This document shows positions 1-10,617 of a stretch of 33,100 nt of DNA, piece by piece. The DNA is taken from positions 1 through 33,100 of the forward strand of contig JAJVHZ010000114.1 in NCBI GenBank assembly GCA_022072255.1, given 5' to 3'. This DNA is from Gammaproteobacteria bacterium (lineage in GTDB: Bacteria; Pseudomonadota; Gammaproteobacteria; JAJPIJ01). Both the position numbers and the translations under genes were made by a program. How positions within the stretch are numbered: the stretch's first letter is position 1; every line of letters starts with the position of its first letter. Under the pieces are notes generated by a model. The model was not told the origin of the DNA and did no database searches. It worked only from the letters and a program-made list of their open reading frames with translations.

Positions 1-1060
1 CGAACCCGGCGCGCTGGCGGCGCGCGGCCTCCGCGTCGCCGAGCAGCTCGAGCAGGCGCGCCGACATCGTGGCAGGATTGGCGGCGCGCTGTATGCATTC
101 GGCCACCACGTCGTCCTCCGCCAGCAGATTGGGCAGGGCGAAACGCCGGATGCGAATGAGCGGCCGGATGAGCGCGTAGCTCAGCCAATGCGCGCGGTAG
201 GCGACCACCATCGGGCAGTCGAGCAGCAGCGCCTCGAGGGTCGCGGTGCCGGAGACGATCAGCGCCGCGTCCGCGGCCGCGAGCACCTCGCGCGAGCGAC
301 CGATGACGTAGTCGACGGCGAGATCCGGCGCCACCCTCGCCTGCACCGCCTTCACGCCCGCCGCCGCCTCGCCCGTCAGCAGGGGCACCATCACCTGCAG
401 CCCGGGCATGGCCTGCCTGCAGGCGGCGGCCGCGAGCAGGAACGGCGCGGCGTGGTGCCGCAGCTCGCTCATGCGGCTGCCGGGCAGCAGCGCGAGCAGG
501 CGCGCGTCGGCGGGGACTCCCAGCCCCGCGCGGGCCTGCGGCCGGGCGGTGGCGGATGCCAGCTCCTCGACCAGCGGATGCCCGACGCACTCCACCGGCA
601 GCGAGTACCGCTCGAAGTGGCGAGCCTCGAAGGGAAACAGCGTCAGCATCAGGTCGACGCCGCGCAGGATGGTGCGGATCCGGCCCTCGCGCCAGGCCCA
701 CACGCTCGGGCTGACATAGTGAACCGTGGGGATCCCCGCCGCGTGCACTGCCACCTCTATGCCGAGGTTGAACTCCGGCGCGTCGACCCCGATGAAGACG
801 TCCGGGCGCATGGCGATGACGCGCCCCGCCGTCTCGCGCTGCAACGCCCGGAGTTCGGGATAGCGCCGGATGATCTCCGGCAGGCCCATGACCGCGAGGC
901 GATCGAGGCTCGCCCAGGCCTCGCATCCCGCGGCGCGCATCCGCGGCCCGGCGATGCCCTCGGCCGCAACCCGGTCCACCCTCGCCTTCAGGGCGTGCAG
1001 CAGGCCCGCCGCCAAAAGGTCTCCGGAGGGTTCGCCCGCTACGATGGCGACGCGCAACAT
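1..1060 (-). CDS. lpxB: Lipid-A-disaccharide synthase LpxB (partial, C-terminus off the left edge)
   Basis: This glycosyltransferase joins UDP-2,3-diacylglucosamine and lipid X to form the tetra-acyl disaccharide of lipid A, at the inner face of the inner membrane. Reading leftward from an ATG at 1060, the open frame runs to the window edge without a stop and gives 353 residues of an expected 380 or so. Visible family motifs are the N-terminal GEPSGD (residues 9-14), GVDAPEFN, the HYVSPSVWAW block, FPFE, VGHP and the C-terminal SGTATLEA followed by LPNLLA. It starts 16 bases after lpxA, so it is the distal gene seen of the lpxD-fabZ-lpxA-lpxB series. The length and motifs look intact as far as visible. 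Identity is confident; only the last 30 or so residues are missing. Confidence 0.95.
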   Translation of the reverse strand, partial: MLRVAIVAGEPSGDLLAAGLLHALKARVDRVAAEGIAGPRMRAAGCEAWASLDRLAVMGLPEIIRRYPELRALQRETAGRVIAMRPDVFIGVDAPEFNLGIEVAVHAAGIPTVHYVSPSVWAWREGRIRTILRGVDLMLTLFPFEARHFERYSLPVECVGHPLVEELASATARPQARAGLGVPADARLLALLPGSRMSELRHHAAPFLLAAAACRQAMPGLQVMVPLLTGEAAAGVKAVQARVAPDLAVDYVIGRSREVLAAADAALIVSGTATLEALLLDCPMVVAYRAHWLSYALIRPLIRIRRFALPNLLAEDDVVAECIQRAANPATMSARLLELLGDAEAARRQRAGF

Positions 1061-1076
1061 CGCGGCCTCGCCCACC

Positions 1077-1847
1077 TCACCGCGCGATGCCGCGCGTGGA
1101 GGCCGCGATGAAATCGGCCAGCCGGCGAACCTCCGGCGAGGAGGCGGCCATGTCCTCCAGTTGCGCCAGCGCCTCGCCGAGCGTGAGGCCCGAGCGATAG
1201 AGGATCTTGTAGGCCCGCTTCAGGGTCTCGACGGCTTCGGTGCTGAAGCCGTGGCGCTTCAGCCCTTCGCGGTTCAGGCCGTGCGCGCAGGCGGAGTTGC
1301 CGGCCATCATCACGTAGGGCGGCACGTCGCGGGTGATCGCCGAGGCGATCGCGGTGAAGCTGTAGGCGCCGATGCGGCAGAACTGATGCACCGCCGTGAA
1401 GCCGCCGAGCGTGGCATGGTCGTCGATGACCACGTGCCCGGCGGCCGCCGTGTTGTTCGCCATCACCACGCCGTTTCCGATCAGGCAATCGTGAGCGACG
1501 TGAACGTTGGCCATGATCCAGTTGTCGTTGCCGACCCTGGTGATGCCGCCGCCCTGCATGGTGCCGCGATTGATGGTGCAATGCTCGCGGATGGTGTTGC
1601 GGTCGCCGATCTCCAGCCGCGTCACCTCGCCGCCGTACTTCTTGTCCTGCGGGTCGCCGCCGATGACGCTGAAGGCATGGATGCGGTTGTCCCGGCCGAT
1701 ACGGGTCGGTCCGCGGATGACCACGTGCGAGGCGACCGTGGTCCCCGCGGCGATGCTCACCTCGCCTTCGATGAGACACCACGGCCCTATGGAGGCACCC
1801 TCGTCGATGCGCGCCTGCGCCGAAATGACTGCACGCGTATCGATCAC
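1077..1847 (-). CDS. lpxA: Acyl-ACP--UDP-N-acetylglucosamine O-acyltransferase LpxA
   Basis: LpxA carries out the first step of lipid A synthesis, moving a 3-hydroxyacyl chain from ACP to the 3-OH of UDP-GlcNAc in the cytoplasm. The protein is a run of hexapeptide repeats (left-handed beta helix, about residues 1-185) and then a helical C-terminal domain. The catalytic His lies in the NVHVAHDC segment. I chose the GTG at 1847 (256 residues, starting MIDTRAVIS) over a TTG at 1874: it has a GGGGGAGG ribosome-binding sequence just upstream and matches the start of E. coli LpxA. The position corresponding to the E. coli chain-length residue Gly173 appears to be Ala, which could mean a shorter acyl chain; that rests on an alignment by eye. 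Its neighbours fabZ and lpxB fit the pathway. Confidence 0.95.
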   Translation of the reverse strand: MIDTRAVISAQARIDEGASIGPWCLIEGEVSIAAGTTVASHVVIRGPTRIGRDNRIHAFSVIGGDPQDKKYGGEVTRLEIGDRNTIREHCTINRGTMQGGGITRVGNDNWIMANVHVAHDCLIGNGVVMANNTAAAGHVVIDDHATLGGFTAVHQFCRIGAYSFTAIASAITRDVPPYVMMAGNSACAHGLNREGLKRHGFSTEAVETLKRAYKILYRSGLTLGEALAQLEDMAASSPEVRRLADFIAASTRGIAR

Positions 1848-1883
1848 CTCGCCTCCCCCGATCGCCGCCGGCAACGACGGCCG

Positions 1884-2357
1884 CTACTTCTCGATATGAC
1901 TCTTGGTGGTCATGAACTCCGCCGTACAGACGACGCGGTCGGCCACGGTCGCGGTGCCCTCGAAGCGGTAGATACCCTTCAGTTCGCGCTTCAGCCGGAC
2001 CTCCATGACGAGCTGGTCGCCCGCCTCCACGGGGCGCTTGAACCGCGCCTTGTCCACACCGACCAGCAGATACATGATGCCGTCCTCGGCGTTCTCGCCC
2101 AGCGAGTGGAAGGCGAGCAGGCCGGTGGCCTGCGCCATGGCCTCCAGGATGAGCACGCCGGGCATGATCGGACGATAGGGGAAGTGCCCGCGGAAGAAAG
2201 GCTCGTTGATGGAAACGTTCTTCAGCGCGCGGATCGACTCCCACGCGCGGCATTCGAGCACGCGATCCACCAGCAGGAACGGGTAACGGTGCGGCAGCAG
2301 ATGGAGGATCCGGTGGATATCCATCTGCACGGGTTCGGATGAGACGGTGTTCGACAT
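1884..2357 (-). CDS. fabZ: (3R)-hydroxyacyl-ACP dehydratase FabZ
   Basis: FabZ dehydrates 3-hydroxyacyl-ACP in the fatty acid elongation cycle and competes with LpxA and LpxD for the same hydroxyacyl-ACP pool. The 157-residue protein is one hotdog domain. It shows the [12 protein letters not shown] entry motif (residues 22-33) and the catalytic pair His58 (RGHFP) and Glu72 (ILEAMAQ). The ATG is preceded by AGGAAG at a normal distance. It sits between lpxD (10-base gap) and lpxA, the usual gammaproteobacterial order. Length and active site are typical. Confidence 0.97.
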   Translation of the reverse strand: MSNTVSSEPVQMDIHRILHLLPHRYPFLLVDRVLECRAWESIRALKNVSINEPFFRGHFPYRPIMPGVLILEAMAQATGLLAFHSLGENAEDGIMYLLVGVDKARFKRPVEAGDQLVMEVRLKRELKGIYRFEGTATVADRVVCTAEFMTTKSHIEK

Positions 2358-2367
2358 TGTCTTCCTG

Positions 2368-3372
2368 TTAGTCCGAATCTTCCTCGGTCCTGCCGCGTCC
2401 CCGCGCCAGCCGCGCGATGGCCGCCAGATATCGATGCCAGGTCCGCGCCTCCTGCACCGGCCAGCCGGAGGAATAGACGCCCGGCTTGCGTATCGACTTG
2501 TGCACGCCGCTCTTGGCCAGCACGGTCACGTCGTCGCAGATCTCGATGTGACCGGCGATCCCGACCGCCCCGCCGATGAGGCAGCGCCTGCCCACCGTGG
2601 CGCTGCCGGCGATGCCGGTGCAGCCGGCGATGGCGCTCTGCGCGCCGATGCGCACGTTGTGGCCGATCTGCACCAGGTTGTCGATCTTCACACCGTCCTC
2701 GATCACGGTGTCCTTGAGCGCACCCCGATCGATCGTGCTGTTGGCGCCGATCTCCACGTCGTCGCCGATGTGCACCCCGCCGACCTGCGGGATCTTGACC
2801 CACTGCGTCCCGTCACGCGCGAAGCCGAAGCCGTCGGCGCCGATTACCGCACCGGAGTGTATCAGGCAGCGCCTGCCCACGGTCACGCCGTGATAGAGGC
2901 GTGCCCCCGGCTTCACGATCGTGTAGTCGCCGATGCGCGTGTCGCGCCCGATGATGGCGTTGCCGCCGACCACGACCTGCTCGCCGATTGCCACGCCCGC
3001 CTCCAGGATCGCGTGCGGCCCGATGCTGGCGGAAGCCTCGACGCGAGCCGTGGGGTCCACGTGCGCCGTCGGATGTATGCCGGGGCTGACCGGCAGCTTC
3101 GGCGCCAGGAGGGCCGCCGCCCGCGCATAACCCAGGTACGGGTTGTCCATGACCAGGGCGGCCACCGGGCAGTCGCCCGCATCGGCCGGCGTCAGCAGCA
3201 CGGCCGACGCGCTCGTCACCGAGAGAAACCTGCGATAGCGGCGGTTGTACAGAAATGCGAGATCGCCGGCCTGCGCCCGATCGAGAGTGGCGATGCCGGT
3301 GATGGTGATGCCCGCGTCGCCGCGCAGAGCCGCGCCCGTGCGCTCGGCCAGTTCCTTCAGCGTCACCTTCAT
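2368..3372 (-). CDS. lpxD: UDP-3-O-(3-hydroxyacyl)glucosamine N-acyltransferase LpxD
   Basis: LpxD adds the N-linked hydroxyacyl chain in the third step of lipid A synthesis. The 334 residues begin with the uridine-binding domain ([13 protein letters not shown], about 1-100). A hexapeptide-repeat beta helix follows (about 105-295) and then a short C-terminal helix ending in an Arg/Glu/Asp-rich tail. The catalytic His is in VQIGHNV, and the acyl-pocket segment [12 protein letters not shown] matches the family. The E. coli protein has 341 residues, so the length is normal. It lies between ompH and fabZ, as in E. coli. Confidence 0.97.
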   Translation of the reverse strand: MKVTLKELAERTGAALRGDAGITITGIATLDRAQAGDLAFLYNRRYRRFLSVTSASAVLLTPADAGDCPVAALVMDNPYLGYARAAALLAPKLPVSPGIHPTAHVDPTARVEASASIGPHAILEAGVAIGEQVVVGGNAIIGRDTRIGDYTIVKPGARLYHGVTVGRRCLIHSGAVIGADGFGFARDGTQWVKIPQVGGVHIGDDVEIGANSTIDRGALKDTVIEDGVKIDNLVQIGHNVRIGAQSAIAGCTGIAGSATVGRRCLIGGAVGIAGHIEICDDVTVLAKSGVHKSIRKPGVYSSGWPVQEARTWHRYLAAIARLARGRGRTEEDSD

Positions 3373-3413
3373 CGGGACATCTGCAGCACGTGCGTCCGCT
3401 GCCGCCCCCGCGA

Positions 3414-3932
3414 CTACGGCGAGCTGCCGCCCTTGCGCAGACGTTCCAGCACGGCGTTGGTGATGTCCGTCTTGTCGCTGGCGTAGATCACGCCCTCCCC
3501 CAGGATGAGGTCGTAACCCTCCGCCTTGGCCACGTCCTGGATCGACTGCACGATCTCCTTCTGGATCTTGCCGAACTCCTCGTTGCGGCGCAGGTTCACG
3601 TCCTCGCGGAACTCGTCCTGGTCGCGCTTCAGGTCGCGCCGCTTCGACACGATGTCGCGCTCCAGCTTGCGCGCCTCCGCCTCGCTCATCGTGGCGCCCT
3701 CGCGCGCAAGCCGGTCCTCCATGTCCTTGATGGCCTTCTGGCGCGCGACGAGGTCGCGATCGCGGGAGGCGAATTCCTTCTCCAGCTGCTTGCGCGCGGC
3801 CTCGGCCTGCGGCGCCCCTTCGAGGATCTTGATGGCGTTCACCACGCCGATCTTGAGTTCTGCGCTGGCGCTGCCCGGCAATGCCATGGCTGCCAACAAC
3901 GTCATGAATGGGAAGATTGTCTTGGCCTTCAA
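3414..3932 (-). CDS. ompH: Periplasmic chaperone OmpH/Skp
   Basis: Skp/OmpH is a trimeric periplasmic holdase that carries unfolded outer-membrane proteins to the BAM complex. The 172-residue product starts at a TTG and has a signal peptide with a lysine-containing n-region, a hydrophobic core and a SASA cleavage site near residue 24. The mature start ELKIGVVNAIKIL is typical. Residues 40-135 form a long charged heptad-like coiled coil (the tentacle), and the C-terminus returns to the trimerisation strand (YDLILGEGVIYAS). The next ATG, at codon 10, would remove the charged n-region, so the TTG is preferred. The gene directly follows bamA, its functional partner. Confidence 0.93.
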   Translation of the reverse strand: MKAKTIFPFMTLLAAMALPGSASAELKIGVVNAIKILEGAPQAEAARKQLEKEFASRDRDLVARQKAIKDMEDRLAREGATMSEAEARKLERDIVSKRRDLKRDQDEFREDVNLRRNEEFGKIQKEIVQSIQDVAKAEGYDLILGEGVIYASDKTDITNAVLERLRKGGSSP

Positions 3933-3996
3933 GGTTTGCTACTCCCGATGTGAAATCATGGCTGGGCGCCCCGCCCCCGCGCGCCGGTCGTCCCGC

Positions 3997-6348
3997 TCAG
4001 AAACTCGTACCGAACGTGAACTGGAACGGCTGTTCGCTGTCGCCGTCCTGCGTATTGAAGGGCTGGGCCACGCTGACTGTCAACACGCCGAACGGTGACA
4101 GCCACAGGCCGGCGAGTCCGGCGGAATACCGTATGGTGCCGGCGTCGAAATCCTCGTCGTATCCGTAGACGTTGCCGGCGTCGACGAAGCCGGTGATGCG
4201 CAGGGACTCGATGTCCTGGAGGAAGGGTACCGGCAGGATGACCTCGGCATTGCCGACCACCATCAGGTTGCCGCCCAGCGCATCGCCCTGGCTGTCCTTG
4301 GGCCCCAGCGTGTTGTCCTCGAAGCCGCGCACCGAGCGCGGCCCGCCGGCGTAGAAGTTCTCGAAGAACGGGAAGACCTCGGTGTCCCCGTAGGCATCGC
4401 CGTAACCCACCCGGCCCTGCAGTGCCAGCGTGTACTTGCTGGTGATCGGGTAGAACCAGCGCGCGTCGTAGTCGACCTTGTAGTACTCCAGGTCCCCGCC
4501 CGGGATCGCGACCTCGGTGCGGATACGGTGCAGCGTGCCGCGGTCCGGCAGGATCGCCTTGTTGCGCGTATCGTAGGCGAAGCTGCCAGAGAAGCGCACC
4601 GTGTTGAATTCGTCGCCCTCCCGGTCGACGAAGTCGCGCACCTGCTCGGAGGCGAACGTGCCGAGATCGAGCTGCGTGTTCTCGAAATCCAGGCCCAGAT
4701 TCAGGGTGTTGAACTCCGTCAGCGGGATACCGAATTCCGCGCCGGCATTGATCACCTCGGAGTTGTACTGCGTGACGTTGGCGTCGGCAGCGTCGGTCTC
4801 GCGATACCCGGCGTGTATGCCCCGGCTCACCCCGTCCACGGTCCAGTAGGGATTCATGTATCCGAGGCGATAGGTGCGGTTGACGTCGCTGTTGTTGAAG
4901 GCGAAGTCCAGGCGCTTGCCCGAGCCGAGGAAGTTGTCCTGGGTAACCTGGCTGTTGAAGATGACGCCCTGGGACTGCGAAAAACCCAGGCCCAGCAGCA
5001 GATTGCCCGAGGCGCGCTCGACGACCGTGAAGTTCACGTCGACCTGATCGGCGGTCCCTGGAACCGCGGGCGTCTCGACGTTGACCGACTCGAAGTATCC
5101 CAGGCGCTGCAGCCGCACCTTGGAGCGGTTGATCTTGCTGGTGGATATCCACGCGCCCTCGAGCTGGCGCATCTCGCGCCTGAGGACCTCGTCGCGCGTG
5201 CGGGTGTTGCCGAAGAAGTTGATGCGGCGGACGTATGTGCGCTTGCCGGGGTCGATGAAATAGGTCAGGGCGACGGTCTTCTCCTCGTTCTTGATGTCGG
5301 GCACGGCGTTGACGTTGGCGAAGGCATAGCCCTCGTCGCCGAGGCGGTCGGTGATGCCCTTGCTGCTTTCGGTCACCAGCTTACGCGAGAAGGTCATGCC
5401 CTTGCGGATGCTGACGGCCTTGAAGAGGTCCTCCTGCGGCACGATGAGCTGGCCCGAGAGCTTCACGTCGGAGACCGTGAACAGGTCGCCCTCGGAGATG
5501 TTCACGGTGACGTAGACGTCGCTCTTGTCCGGAGTGATGGATACCTGCGTGGAATCGACGTTGAAATTGACATAGCCGCGATCGAGATAGTACGAGCGCA
5601 GCGCCTCGAGATCGGCGGCGAGCTTCTGCTTGGAGTACTGATCGTTCTTGGTGAAGAACGAGAACATCGTCGGCGTGGACAGCTTGAACTGCTTGAGCAG
5701 AGCCTTGTCCTCGAACGCCTTGTTGCCGACGATGTTGATCTGCCGAATGCGCGCGGTCTTGCCCTCGGAGACGTCGATCGCGATGGCGACCCGGTTGCCC
5801 TCGAGCCTGGTCACCTTGGTGTCGATCCGCACGCCGTACTTGCCCTGGGCGAAATACTGGCGCTTCAGCTCCTGGGTGACCTTGTCGAGCTTGGACTTGT
5901 CGTAGACCTCGCCCTCGGCGAATCCGATCTCCTTCAGCGCCTTGGTGAGATCCTCGGTCTTCATGTTGTCGTTGCCGCTGAAGGTGATCTGCGAGATCGC
6001 CTCGCGCTCCTTGACGATCACCACCAGCACGTCGCCCTCGCGCTCGAGCTGCACGTCCTCGAACAGCCCGGTCTTGAACAGCGCCTTGATGGCGTCGGCG
6101 GAGCGGCGCTCGTCGAAGGTGTCGCCGACCTTCACGGGCAGATAATTGAACACCGTGCCGGGAGAGATGCGCGCAAGACCCTTCAGGCGTATGTCCTGGA
6201 TGACGAAGGAATCGGCGAAGGCAGGTGCCACAAGTAACGCGAAGAGAGCCAGGTAGAGCGCTTTCTTAAAGTACTTTCTAGCTCGATGCAGAGACCACCG
6301 AGCAACGTCTGCGAGATTGTTTTTTTGCCTGCCCGTCGCGCCCCTCAC
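3997..6348 (-). CDS. bamA: Outer-membrane protein assembly factor BamA
   Basis: BamA is the essential beta-barrel of the BAM complex and inserts outer-membrane proteins. Of its 783 residues, about 46-370 form five POTRA domains starting at [13 protein letters not shown], and about 450-783 form the 16-strand barrel. The loop-6 motif SVRGFED and a C-terminal aromatic beta-signal (FTFGTSF) are present. The only sensible start is a GTG whose bases overlap the rseP stop (GTGA), which suggests coupled translation. This gives an unusually long n-region, about 28 residues with many Lys and Arg, before the hydrophobic segment [16 protein letters not shown] seven-base A run occurs at codons 8-10. No other in-frame ATG, GTG or TTG precedes the hydrophobic core. 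A possible internal promoter lies in rseP about 110 bases upstream. Confidence 0.96.
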   Translation of the reverse strand: MRGATGRQKNNLADVARWSLHRARKYFKKALYLALFALLVAPAFADSFVIQDIRLKGLARISPGTVFNYLPVKVGDTFDERRSADAIKALFKTGLFEDVQLEREGDVLVVIVKEREAISQITFSGNDNMKTEDLTKALKEIGFAEGEVYDKSKLDKVTQELKRQYFAQGKYGVRIDTKVTRLEGNRVAIAIDVSEGKTARIRQINIVGNKAFEDKALLKQFKLSTPTMFSFFTKNDQYSKQKLAADLEALRSYYLDRGYVNFNVDSTQVSITPDKSDVYVTVNISEGDLFTVSDVKLSGQLIVPQEDLFKAVSIRKGMTFSRKLVTESSKGITDRLGDEGYAFANVNAVPDIKNEEKTVALTYFIDPGKRTYVRRINFFGNTRTRDEVLRREMRQLEGAWISTSKINRSKVRLQRLGYFESVNVETPAVPGTADQVDVNFTVVERASGNLLLGLGFSQSQGVIFNSQVTQDNFLGSGKRLDFAFNNSDVNRTYRLGYMNPYWTVDGVSRGIHAGYRETDAADANVTQYNSEVINAGAEFGIPLTEFNTLNLGLDFENTQLDLGTFASEQVRDFVDREGDEFNTVRFSGSFAYDTRNKAILPDRGTLHRIRTEVAIPGGDLEYYKVDYDARWFYPITSKYTLALQGRVGYGDAYGDTEVFPFFENFYAGGPRSVRGFEDNTLGPKDSQGDALGGNLMVVGNAEVILPVPFLQDIESLRITGFVDAGNVYGYDEDFDAGTIRYSAGLAGLWLSPFGVLTVSVAQPFNTQDGDSEQPFQFTFGTSF

Positions 6349-7715
6349 AGTACCCTCGTCAAATCGTTGTAGAACGCCAGCCCCATCAACGCCAGCAGCA
6401 ACGCGATCCCCACCTGCTGACCGATGGCCTGCACGGACTCAGGCACAGGCCGGCGCATAACAAGCTCAATAAGGTAATACATTAAGTGTCCGCCATCCAG
6501 TAGCGGAACGGGCAGCATGTTCAGCACGAACAGGCTCACACTCACCACCGCGAGGAAACCGATGAACGCCGAAAGCCCGAGCGAAGCAGTCTCGCCCGCG
6601 AACTTGGCGATGCTGATGGGGCCACTGATGTTCTCGACCGACGCCTCGCGCACGAGCATCTTGCCGAGCAGGCGCAAGGTCAGCACCGCGGTGTCGATCG
6701 TCCTGCGCCATCCCTTCGCGATCGCGGTGAGTGGATCGTAGCGCTCCGTGGCCACCAGCTTGCGCAACTCCTCGCCGACGTATGCCGGAACCTTCAGCTC
6801 GGCCCTGATACGCCCGACGGTCCTGCCGCCCGCGGTCTCGGCATCGGGCACGATCTCCACGCTCGACGTCGTGCCGTCGCGCGTCACCTCCAGATCGATC
6901 CTCTGCCCGGGATGCGCCTCGATGTAGCCGATGAACTTCGAGAGGCTCGTGACCGGGGTGCCGTCCACGCGCGCGAGCACGTCGCCCGCACGCAGCCCCG
7001 CGCGCGCGGCCGCGCCGCCCCCGATGACCCGGTTCACGACCGGCGCGTGCTCGGGGATGTACTCGCTGAATCCGAGCTTGCGATACAGACGGCCTCCGGC
7101 CATGTCGTCGATCGCGCCGCTGCCGACGGGCAGCTGCAGGTGCGCGATCGTGCCGTCGGGATTGCGGACCTCGAGCGGCAGCGGCTCGCCCTCGAGCAGG
7201 TAATGGAAGCTCGCCTCGGTAAAATTGCCCCACGTCGGAGTGGGCTCATCGCCCAGCGCGAGGACCTCCTGACCCTTGCGCAGACCGGCGCCGTCGGCGA
7301 CCGACCCGACCTCCACATCGCCGATGACCGGGCGGATGCCCTCGATCCCGAGCATGTAGGTGACCGAATAGGCGAAGACTGCGAAGAAGAAGTTCGCCAT
7401 CGGCCCGGCCAGCACGATCGCGCTGCGCTTCCACAGCGCCTGGCGATTGAAGGCGCGCCCGAGTTCCGCAGCGGCAACGCTGCCCTCGCGCTCGTCGAGC
7501 ATCTTCACGTAGCCGCCGAGCGGCAGGGCCGCGACCACGAGCTCGGTGCGGTCGGACCCGAACCGCCGCTGCCAGAGCGGCCGGCCGAATCCGATCGAGA
7601 AGCGCAGGATCTTCACGCCGAGCCTCTTCGCCACCCAGAAGTGCCCGAACTCGTGGATGGTGACCAGCAAGCCAACGGCGACGATGAACGCCGCGATCGA
7701 GTGCAGTATGGTCAC
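6345..7715 (-). CDS. rseP: Site-2 intramembrane zinc protease RseP
   Basis: RseP cuts the anti-sigma factor RseA within the inner membrane after DegS, releasing sigma-E, and also clears signal-peptide remnants. The 456-residue product from the GTG at 7715 matches the E. coli length (450). A longer in-frame ATG reading would overlap dxr and is rejected. The zinc motif HEFGH is at residues 21-25 in the first membrane helix. Two PDZ domains lie in the periplasmic middle, and the second metal-ligand motif (LLDGGH, preceded by NMLPVP) is near the C-terminus. The start overlaps the dxr stop by GTGA. Codons coding for LMYYLIELV (about 6456-6488) are strikingly AT-rich for this gene. Confidence 0.96.
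   Translation of the reverse strand: MTILHSIAAFIVAVGLLVTIHEFGHFWVAKRLGVKILRFSIGFGRPLWQRRFGSDRTELVVAALPLGGYVKMLDEREGSVAAAELGRAFNRQALWKRSAIVLAGPMANFFFAVFAYSVTYMLGIEGIRPVIGDVEVGSVADGAGLRKGQEVLALGDEPTPTWGNFTEASFHYLLEGEPLPLEVRNPDGTIAHLQLPVGSGAIDDMAGGRLYRKLGFSEYIPEHAPVVNRVIGGGAAARAGLRAGDVLARVDGTPVTSLSKFIGYIEAHPGQRIDLEVTRDGTTSSVEIVPDAETAGGRTVGRIRAELKVPAYVGEELRKLVATERYDPLTAIAKGWRRTIDTAVLTLRLLGKMLVREASVENISGPISIAKFAGETASLGLSAFIGFLAVVSVSLFVLNMLPVPLLDGGHLMYYLIELVMRRPVPESVQAIGQQVGIALLLALMGLAFYNDLTRVL
6457..6485 (-). promoter_or_regulatory. Possible internal promoter for bamA inside rseP
   Basis: Within the AT-rich island near the rseP 3' end, the minus strand shows TTAATG (6480-6485), a 17-base spacer and TGTTAT (6457-6462). 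This would start transcription about 100 bases ahead of bamA. E. coli also has a bamA promoter inside rseP, recognised by sigma-E. A clear sigma-E match (GGAACTT-type -35) is not seen here, although GGACACTT lies just upstream. The call rests mainly on composition and position. Confidence 0.25.
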
Positions 7716-8893
7716 GCCGCCTTCCTCTCCACGCGCTGGCGCACGAGATCGCGCGCGGCGGCGTCGGCGGCCAGCACCGCCTCGAGACTGTCGGCCGGTT
7801 CGGCGACGATGCCGTCGAGCGCGGCGGCGATGAGCTGCGGAATGTCGAGAAACGCCGCCCTGCCCTCGAGGAACGCCGCGACCGCGACCTCGTTGGCGGC
7901 GTTCAGGATCGCCGTCGAGGTGCCGCCGGCGAACATCGCCTGCCGGGCCAGCTGCAGGCACGGGAAGCGCTCGGCATCGGGCCGTTCGAAATCGAGCCGC
8001 GCCACGGCGAGGAGATCGAGGGCGGCCACACCGGAGTCCATCCGCTGCGGCCAGGCGAGCGCGTGAGCGATGGGTGTACGCATGTCGGGATTGCCCAGTT
8101 GCGCGAGCACCGAGCCGTCGAGGTATTCGACCATCGAGTGAATGACGCTCTGCGGGTGCAGCACCACGTCAACCTTGTCCTGCGTCGTATTGAACAGCCA
8201 GCATGCCTCCACCACTTCGAGACCCTTGTTCATCATGGTTGCGGAGTCGACGGAGATCTTCCGCCCCATCACCCAGTTGGGATGCGCACACGCCTGGTCC
8301 GGCGTGACCGTCGCGAGTTCCTTGACCGGAGTGCGGCGAAACGGGCCGCCGGATGCGGTGAGCAGGATGCGCCGTACGCCCGCCTCGGGCAGGCCGCGCT
8401 CGAAGCCGGGAGGCATGCACTGGAATACCGCGTTGTGCTCGCTGTCGATCGGCAGCAGCTCGGCGCCGTGGTCGCGCACCGCCTCCATGAACAGGCGCCC
8501 GGACATCACCAGCGCCTCCTTGTTGGCGAGCAGCACCCGCTTGCCGGCGCGCGCGGCCGCCAGCGTGGGCAGCAGGCCCGAAGCACCGACGATGGCGGCC
8601 ATGACGTAATCGGTCTCGGGCAGACTCGCCACGGCCTCCAGCCCGGCAACCCCCTCGAGCACTTCGGTGGGAAGCCCCGCCTGCCCACAGCGCCGCCGCA
8701 GCTCGCGGGCGGTGCCCGCCTCGGCCATGACGGCGCAGGCCGGAAGGAAGCGCCGGCACTGCTCCCACATTGCATCGACATTGGAGTTGCCGGTCAGGGC
8801 GACGACGCGGTAGCTCTCGGGATGGCGGCCAATAACGTCGAGTGTATTGACGCCAATGCTGCCGGTCGAACCCAGTATGGTCACGCCTTTCAC
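7712..8893 (-). CDS. dxr: 1-deoxy-D-xylulose 5-phosphate reductoisomerase Dxr
   Basis: Dxr converts DXP to 2-C-methyl-D-erythritol 4-phosphate with NADPH, the committed step of the MEP isoprenoid pathway. The 393-residue protein has the NADPH loop GSTGSIG (residues 8-14), the LLANKEALV segment, the metal/substrate motif PIDSEHNA, the SGGPF loop, and [23 protein letters not shown] split over the usual active-site blocks. The start is a GTG overlapping the cdsA stop (GTGA), and its own stop overlaps the rseP start in the same way. It lies next to uppS, so an isoprenoid precursor enzyme and an isoprenoid chain elongase sit in one operon. It looks complete and typical. Confidence 0.97.
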   Translation of the reverse strand: MKGVTILGSTGSIGVNTLDVIGRHPESYRVVALTGNSNVDAMWEQCRRFLPACAVMAEAGTARELRRRCGQAGLPTEVLEGVAGLEAVASLPETDYVMAAIVGASGLLPTLAAARAGKRVLLANKEALVMSGRLFMEAVRDHGAELLPIDSEHNAVFQCMPPGFERGLPEAGVRRILLTASGGPFRRTPVKELATVTPDQACAHPNWVMGRKISVDSATMMNKGLEVVEACWLFNTTQDKVDVVLHPQSVIHSMVEYLDGSVLAQLGNPDMRTPIAHALAWPQRMDSGVAALDLLAVARLDFERPDAERFPCLQLARQAMFAGGTSTAILNAANEVAVAAFLEGRAAFLDIPQLIAAALDGIVAEPADSLEAVLAADAAARDLVRQRVERKAA

Positions 8894-9744
8894 ACCGAAC
8901 CCTCCAACCAGTGCAAACCCAACAGGAACGCTGGCGCGGCCGCGGTCAGGCTGTCCACACGGTCAAGCACGCCGCCATGCCCGGGCAGCACCGAACCGCT
9001 GTCCTTCAGGCCGGCAACGCGCTTGAACAGGCTTTCGGTGAGGTCGCCGACCACGGACAGCAGCACCACGCCGACGGCGAGCAGCGCGTAATGCCAGCGC
9101 AAGCCGCCGGGCACTGCGACCCACGCCGCGCTCCACAGCGCGAAGACCGCCCCGGCCACCACCGCAGCCAGCAGGCCCTCCCAGCTCTTCCCCGGACTCA
9201 CCCGGCTCGCCAGCCGTCGGCGCCCATAGCGGCGCCCGAAGAGATAGGCGGCGGTGTCGGCCACCCAGACGAGCACCACCAGGGCGAACACACCGGCTGG
9301 GCCGTGCGTCCGGTGCAGGAAGACCAGCGTCGCCCAGGCCGGCAGCATGATCGCCCATCCGGCCGGCAAGCGCCACCACAGCCCGCGCGGTGGAGGCCTG
9401 CCCGAGGCCTGATAGCGCAGGACGAGGATCGCGGCCAGGATCCACCAGGCGAGGGCAGGCAGCGCAATGCGCAGGGCGGTGCCCGTCCCGATCCATTTAT
9501 ATACGGCGGCAAGCAGCAGTGCGGTGACGATCAGATAGCCGGCGCGCACGGCGCCGCCGGCGGCCCCGGCCAGCGCCGACCACTCCCGGGCGCCGAGCAG
9601 GACGACGATGCCGAGCAATGCCGCGACGAGCGGCGTCGGGCACAGCAGCAGGGCGGCGACGGTCGTCGCCATGAGCACCGCCGCCGTCAGTACGCGCGTG
9701 ACCAACTCCGCGGAGCGTGTGCCCGGCCCGCCCATTCTCAACAT
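8890..9744 (-). CDS. cdsA: Phosphatidate cytidylyltransferase CdsA
   Basis: CdsA makes CDP-diacylglycerol from phosphatidic acid and CTP at the inner membrane, feeding all phospholipid synthesis. I set the start at the ATG at 9744 (284 residues, [17 protein letters not shown]), which follows a GGGGGG ribosome-binding stretch; E. coli CdsA has 285. A longer frame reading back into uppS is rejected. Several hydrophobic segments cover about residues 17-225. The C-terminus carries the family signature: [13 protein letters not shown], then [13 protein letters not shown]. The last base of its GTG TGA end lies in the dxr start. Confidence 0.95.
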   Translation of the reverse strand: MLRMGGPGTRSAELVTRVLTAAVLMATTVAALLLCPTPLVAALLGIVVLLGAREWSALAGAAGGAVRAGYLIVTALLLAAVYKWIGTGTALRIALPALAWWILAAILVLRYQASGRPPPRGLWWRLPAGWAIMLPAWATLVFLHRTHGPAGVFALVVLVWVADTAAYLFGRRYGRRRLASRVSPGKSWEGLLAAVVAGAVFALWSAAWVAVPGGLRWHYALLAVGVVLLSVVGDLTESLFKRVAGLKDSGSVLPGHGGVLDRVDSLTAAAPAFLLGLHWLEGSV

Positions 9745-9814
9745 TGCCCCCCATGACGCAGACTTGCCGCGGCGTGGCGATGCCCGGTTCCGCGCGCCGG
9801 CGCCGGAGGCCGAT

Positions 9815-10570
<756 letters not shown>

Positions 10571-10617
10571 AGCCTGACCATGTTCGGGTGCGAGAGCGGC
10601 GCGGCGCGCCGTCGCCC

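Noticed and set aside
4528..6237. 569-codon plus-strand frame opposite bamA
   Set aside because: It mirrors the bamA codons and shows no domain; BamA is unambiguous on the minus strand.
7716..7961. Upstream extension of rseP into dxr
   Set aside because: The added residues are unconserved, and the GTG at 7715 gives the family start and length with a GTGA overlap.
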